In this document: in pieces, positions 60,427 through 64,000 of the stretch
Layout: each line of letters begins with the position of its first letter
Position numbering within the stretch: the stretch's first letter is position 1
Assembly: GCA_007644065.1 (NCBI GenBank)
Contig: VJWN01000020.1
Location: 177,874-241,873 of the forward strand
Origin: Margaritispora aquatica
Taxonomy: Eukaryota > Ascomycota > Leotiomycetes > Helotiales > Discinellaceae
Length of the DNA stretch: 64,000 nt
Direction: 5' to 3'
Made by a program: the position numbers and the translations under genes
The notes under the pieces: model-generated
What the model saw: only the letters and a program-made list of their open reading frames with translations
The model's database searches: none
Told to the model about the DNA's origin: nothing

Positions 60427-60948
60427 CTTTATAATCCAGCCACGACCCACACTAGCTATACCTAATTAAGAATAGCCTTAAGATAGTATCATATACTTTA
60501 TACGTAATAAACTCTCACGTGATCTTCGAACCTAAGAACTATATATATAACGTTATATAACTTAATAATTCGTTTTGTCGTACTAGCTCGCTATAAAGAG
60601 CTACTCCCTAGCAAGAGGTATATCACGTGCTCGTTTATTAATAGATAGCGTACTTTAGTAATATTGGTAGGGGCGTGATTAGATAGAAATTATCGAATAA
60701 AAGCTAAAATAGCCTCACAATACACCTAAAGCTCGTGGTTCTAGGGTAAGTAGGACTAAATTATTATAGTATATCACGTACTAGTTGTAGTATAGACGTA
60801 ATTAAGCTAGTAATTTTTATTTTATTTTTATCAAGGTAAACATGCCTTAGGTATCAGGTATACATGGGGGGCGCGTGGGTCACTTGACTCGGGCCTAGAC
60901 TATTCCTAATTAGGTATAGCTAGTGTGGGTCGTGGCTGGATTATAAAG
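60427..60948. mobile_element. MITE-like element with about 45-bp terminal inverted repeats
   Basis: The ends match as inverted repeats. The left runs from ctttataatccagcc through cacactagctatacctaatt. The right end carries the same sequence reversed, finishing at ggattataaag. The 522-bp body has no usable frame and is TpA-rich. The target duplication is not clear; the ttataa at each end could be part of the repeat. The autonomous partner is unknown. Confidence 0.75.
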
Positions 60949-61228
60949 CGGGAGAGTTATACGAGTTATGCTATACAGTACAGTTGCCATTTTAATCGTA
61001 CCCGTTTTAACAGCTTACCCATGTTGCAAAATGAAACAACTCCTAGCTTTTTTCTTCGAGTTTCTAGAGTATAATACTACTAAAACTAGGTTTTTTATCT
61101 ACTGTTATAGGTAGATTTTTCCTTCATAAAACTGGCTTTTCTGCTCCCGTAGGGATAATCATACAGGTTATCCCAACGAACAAAACTGTAATCCGTAGGA
61201 TCCGTTAATTCTTACCAAAATACCGAAA
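60949..61228. other. Intergenic flank
   Basis: Includes the inverted match (about 61088-61157) to the sequence at 37547-37586 left of the nest. The promoter of the following gene must lie here. Confidence 0.45.
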
Positions 61229-62448
61229 ATGACCCTACCACTGCAGTCTATAGAGAGTAAGTCACTTTCTACCTTCTCACCCTTTACAAGCCCAAGCTAA
61301 CAAGCCTAGACTCTCCACCGTCATCACACTATCTCGCTTCTCTGCTTCCTCTCCTCCTTCTTAGTGCCTCCGCAACGCTTCAGCCATGGGGCAGGATCCT
61401 CGGCCAAGACCCCCACCATAGCAGGTACCTCCACGCATCACCGATCTTCTGTCTCGCTTCCATCCTCTCACTCCTCTCCCATGTTACCTACTACATCTCA
61501 TGCAAGATCCAAGGACAAGACGTCGCATTCTTAGATGCGCTCTCCCACTTAGCGCCCAAGAAACATCTGTCTGAGAATGGAGTGCCTTTAAGCGCGGTGC
61601 AAATGCTGCGAAGTGTTCTCGTTGGCGTCATCTCCTCGCCTGTTTTGGCGGCTGTGGTGGGAGGGTACTTGGTAATGCTAGAAGGGGAGAACATCTTCTG
61701 GACGAAAGTTTGGGCGGGGTGCTTCATGCTCTGCATCCCACAGTCGTACTGGACGGGCGTGTTTGAGAAACTGGGTCGTTACCAACCTGGTTCGCGCTCT
61801 TCCTCTTCTTCATCCGAGAAAAGCACACCTGTAACACCAACGCCGGCACCTGAAAGACCCCTCGCTTCGCTAGATAGCTTCCTCTTTGTCGCTGCGTGTA
61901 CAAGCCACGGTTTTGGCGTGCTCTACCTGATCGTCCAACTCTGGCCAGGACATCCACATCCCTGGGTCTCAAAAACAGGGTGGGCAATATCAGATACCGC
62001 ATCAAGCACACATTTCTCACTCCCTATATCAATCCTTATTACAGCATTGATCGATATCGTGACCTTAATGGCTGCGCTCATTCCCGTCGTTAGCATCACA
62101 GCTACATACTCCATCCGCAAGACTTACTCTCGCCAGCGACTGTGGATGGAGGTCCTCTGGTGTCTGAGCTCCATGGCGGGGATATGGGGTTTGGTGTGGA
62201 TATATGGTAGTTTTGATGTTGTATTGGATTGGGTTTCAGTGGGCGCGTTTGTGGGATTACCGATTGGAGCTTGGAATTTGTTGATGGAGTGGGGGATTGC
62301 GTATGAGGGGCTTAGCGAAGTCATGCTGTTGTGTTCACAAAAGGAAAAGGGGCAGGAGGTGAAAATGAACGGGTGGGCCTGCGGTTATTTTGTGGGAATT
62401 GGGTATACTGCTATTTTGACGATGCTATATTATGCTTTCATGTTCTAG
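61229..62448 (+). CDS. Multi-pass membrane protein, unknown family
   Basis: 388 aa from exons 61229-61256 (28 nt) and 61310-62448; GTAAGT donor, GCCTAG acceptor, in frame. About seven to eight hydrophobic segments are visible, for example YLASLLPLLLLSASA, IFCLASILSLLSHVTYYI, VLVGVISSPVLAAVVGGYLV, FAVAAC-type segments around residue 215, ILITALIDIVTLMAALIPVV and GIWGLVWIYGSFDVVL. A Ser-rich cytosolic loop (about residues 170-195) divides the protein. No transporter signature is recognised. The gene directly follows the repeat island and is convergent with the hydrolase gene, the stop codons lying 36 bp apart. Confidence 0.8.
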
Positions 62449-62484
62449 CTACTTGCCAAGAAGAAAACAGCTCGATTAAACTTT

Positions 62485-63807
62485 CTAGCTTGCTTTCGCC
62501 TCGCCAAACCGCTTGTAAATCTCCTGCTCAAAAATGGTCTGCATCTCACCGCTTTGAATATCCCCAAACGGCAAGATATTGCTTCCATAGAAACACGCCA
62601 GCCCTGCCTCTCTATCGACAGTCCACAGTGTATTCGCAACGCCACTCCAACTCATCGTACCCTTCTTCTTGCCATACTCAAAGTCCTGCATGACCATCAT
62701 CCCACCCAAGCCCCAATTGACCTTCGTCCCCAGAGGTTGAGATGCAAACGCTCCGATATATGGTTCGAATTTGATGAACTCGGCGTAGTCTCTCAAACTG
62801 CCTGAATCAGGCGCGAATTGGGGAGTGAAGAGAAGATCGATGCTGGCGGGTGAAAGAAGTGGTGACTTCGGTGAGAGGAGGGACGTCAGGATACGCATGT
62901 ACTCCACAGCGCTGCCGATCGTGCCTGCACCACCGATTTCGTCAGCCGTGGGCGTTTTGTAAATTATTGTGTCGGTCCATTCTGCTTTTAGCTTTGGATC
63001 TCTGGCAGGTGGACCATAGTCTGGCTGGCCTTCTCGGCGTGACATCTTCACTAAATTCTTAACGAGGTCGGGGTGAGTCTCTTGGTGAAAAGTGATATTT
63101 TTGATGTCGAGAGGATCCCAGATATTGGCTTGCATGTATGCTTCTAGAGTGGTGTTGTTGAGGCGAGACACAAGCAGGCCAGTCCAATCCGTGGAAACGC
63201 CATAAGTCCAGCTAGTTCCAGGCTCAAAGACGAGTGGAACAGTGATATCACGCATCATGTTGGTAGTTGGATTTATGGTAGGCTCGTTACGAGAGGCACG
63301 GTAATGTGTAAGGAGTGTATGCATTCCATCGTAAGCTAGACCGGATGAGTGCGTAAGAAGGTGTCTGATTGTTGTTAATGATGATGCCCATGAACAAACA
63401 GTCAATAATCTACCTCAAGGTGATGGGCACAGTAGACTTCTTGAATGTCGCCTCTCCCGAGTCTAAGAACCCAGTGATGATGTCGAGATCCTTCAATTCT
63501 GGCAATACAATGAATACGGGATCATCAAGTCCTATTTGACCACGTTCGACGCATTGGATAGCAGAGATACTTGTCATAAGTTTGGTGCAAGATGCCATGA
63601 TGAAGGTTGCGTCGAGGTCCATCGGTGTGCCAGGGGTCTTCTCCCCAAATGTGCCTTGGTAATTAAATTTGCCTGTGCGATCATGAGTATATGAGCCTAG
63701 TAGGGCTATGGGGACCTGTTACCTGTGGCATCACTAGCGAGGAGGACAACTCCAGGAATGACCTTAGCTGCACATGCAGCTTCAAACTGTTCTTCCATTG
63801 ATGCCAT
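62485..63807 (-). CDS. Beta-lactamase-fold serine hydrolase / transesterase
   Basis: 407 aa from exons 63723-63807, 63414-63672 and 62485-63364, all in frame with GTAACA...CACAG and GTAGAT...ATCAG introns. The class C beta-lactamase/DD-peptidase fold is shown by the catalytic SxxK motif SCTK (Ser56, Lys59) within FIMASCTKLMTS. HLLTHSSGL, SWTYGVSTDW (the tyrosine motif region) and a late WGLGGM (the KTG-like strand position) also fit. Fungal members include LovD-type acyltransferases and general esterases; the natural substrate is not predictable. No secretion signal is evident. Confidence 0.93.
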
Positions 63808-64000
63808 GACTGAAACAGGCTTTGTAGCACGGAGTGATATTGAGTCAAACTCCAACAATCAAAACCAACTTGCTTCCTTCAAGTCGAAGAAGGAGTGGGA
63901 TGGGTAAATATAACAAATCTAGCTACCTAATAGGAACCGAGAAAGAGCCGGTGATTTATCAAAAGACAGGTTACAGTACAAGGTGGGATGCGAAGTTGAC
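63808..64000. other. Right edge
   Basis: 193 bp upstream of the minus-strand hydrolase gene; presumably its promoter. No other feature. Confidence 0.5.

Overview
The window comes from a filamentous ascomycete (Pezizomycotina). Genes carry short GT-AG introns of about 50-90 nt. ATG7, a Kex2-type secreted protein and chromodomain LTR retrotransposons are typical of these fungi. The repeats show the C-to-T (CpA to TpA) decay of repeat-induced point mutation (RIP). A Leotiomycete is my best guess, but it rests only on overall impression.

Layout. 0.9-11 kb is a compact housekeeping block: a PhyH-type dioxygenase, a metallophosphoesterase, dCMP deaminase (DCD1), autophagy E1 enzyme ATG7 and a mitochondrial PPR protein. 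11.4-14 kb is an accessory locus. A decayed alpha/beta-hydrolase of the SesB type ends in a short motif that is repeated near the start of a small divergent gene. This looks like a fungal amyloid-signalling pair. 15.2-16.9 kb holds mitochondrial ribosomal protein bS18m and IMP3, divergent over 207 bp. 17-21.4 kb is gene-poor. 21.4-28.5 kb holds a coiled-coil protein, a cytochrome P450 and a short-chain dehydrogenase. 30.6-36.9 kb holds two secreted-protein genes; the larger (about 1,511 aa) has apple-like cysteine modules and a tandem 28-residue repeat cut by dibasic Kex2-like sites.

37.7-58.8 kb is a nest of three LTR retrotransposons (Ty3/gypsy, chromodomain type). An old RIP-mutated element (A, TSD tttac) was entered by a second family (C, TSD aatag/aataa) and by an inverted, younger copy of its own family (B, TSD gttta). 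Removing C, B and one TSD copy each leaves 6,898 bp for A, against 6,897 bp for B. Both A and B carry an extra antisense gene between the chromodomain and the 3' LTR. In B it is a three-exon gene for a cysteine-cluster protein, and its two 51-nt introns are 84% identical to each other.

58.8-61 kb holds further RIP-mutated repeat remains and a 522-bp element with 45-bp terminal inverted repeats. 61.2-63.8 kb returns to ordinary genes: a multi-pass membrane protein and a beta-lactamase-fold serine hydrolase, convergent with 36 bp between their stop codons. Exon borders are read by eye from splice signals and frame continuity. Functions come from recognisable motifs; no database search was possible.
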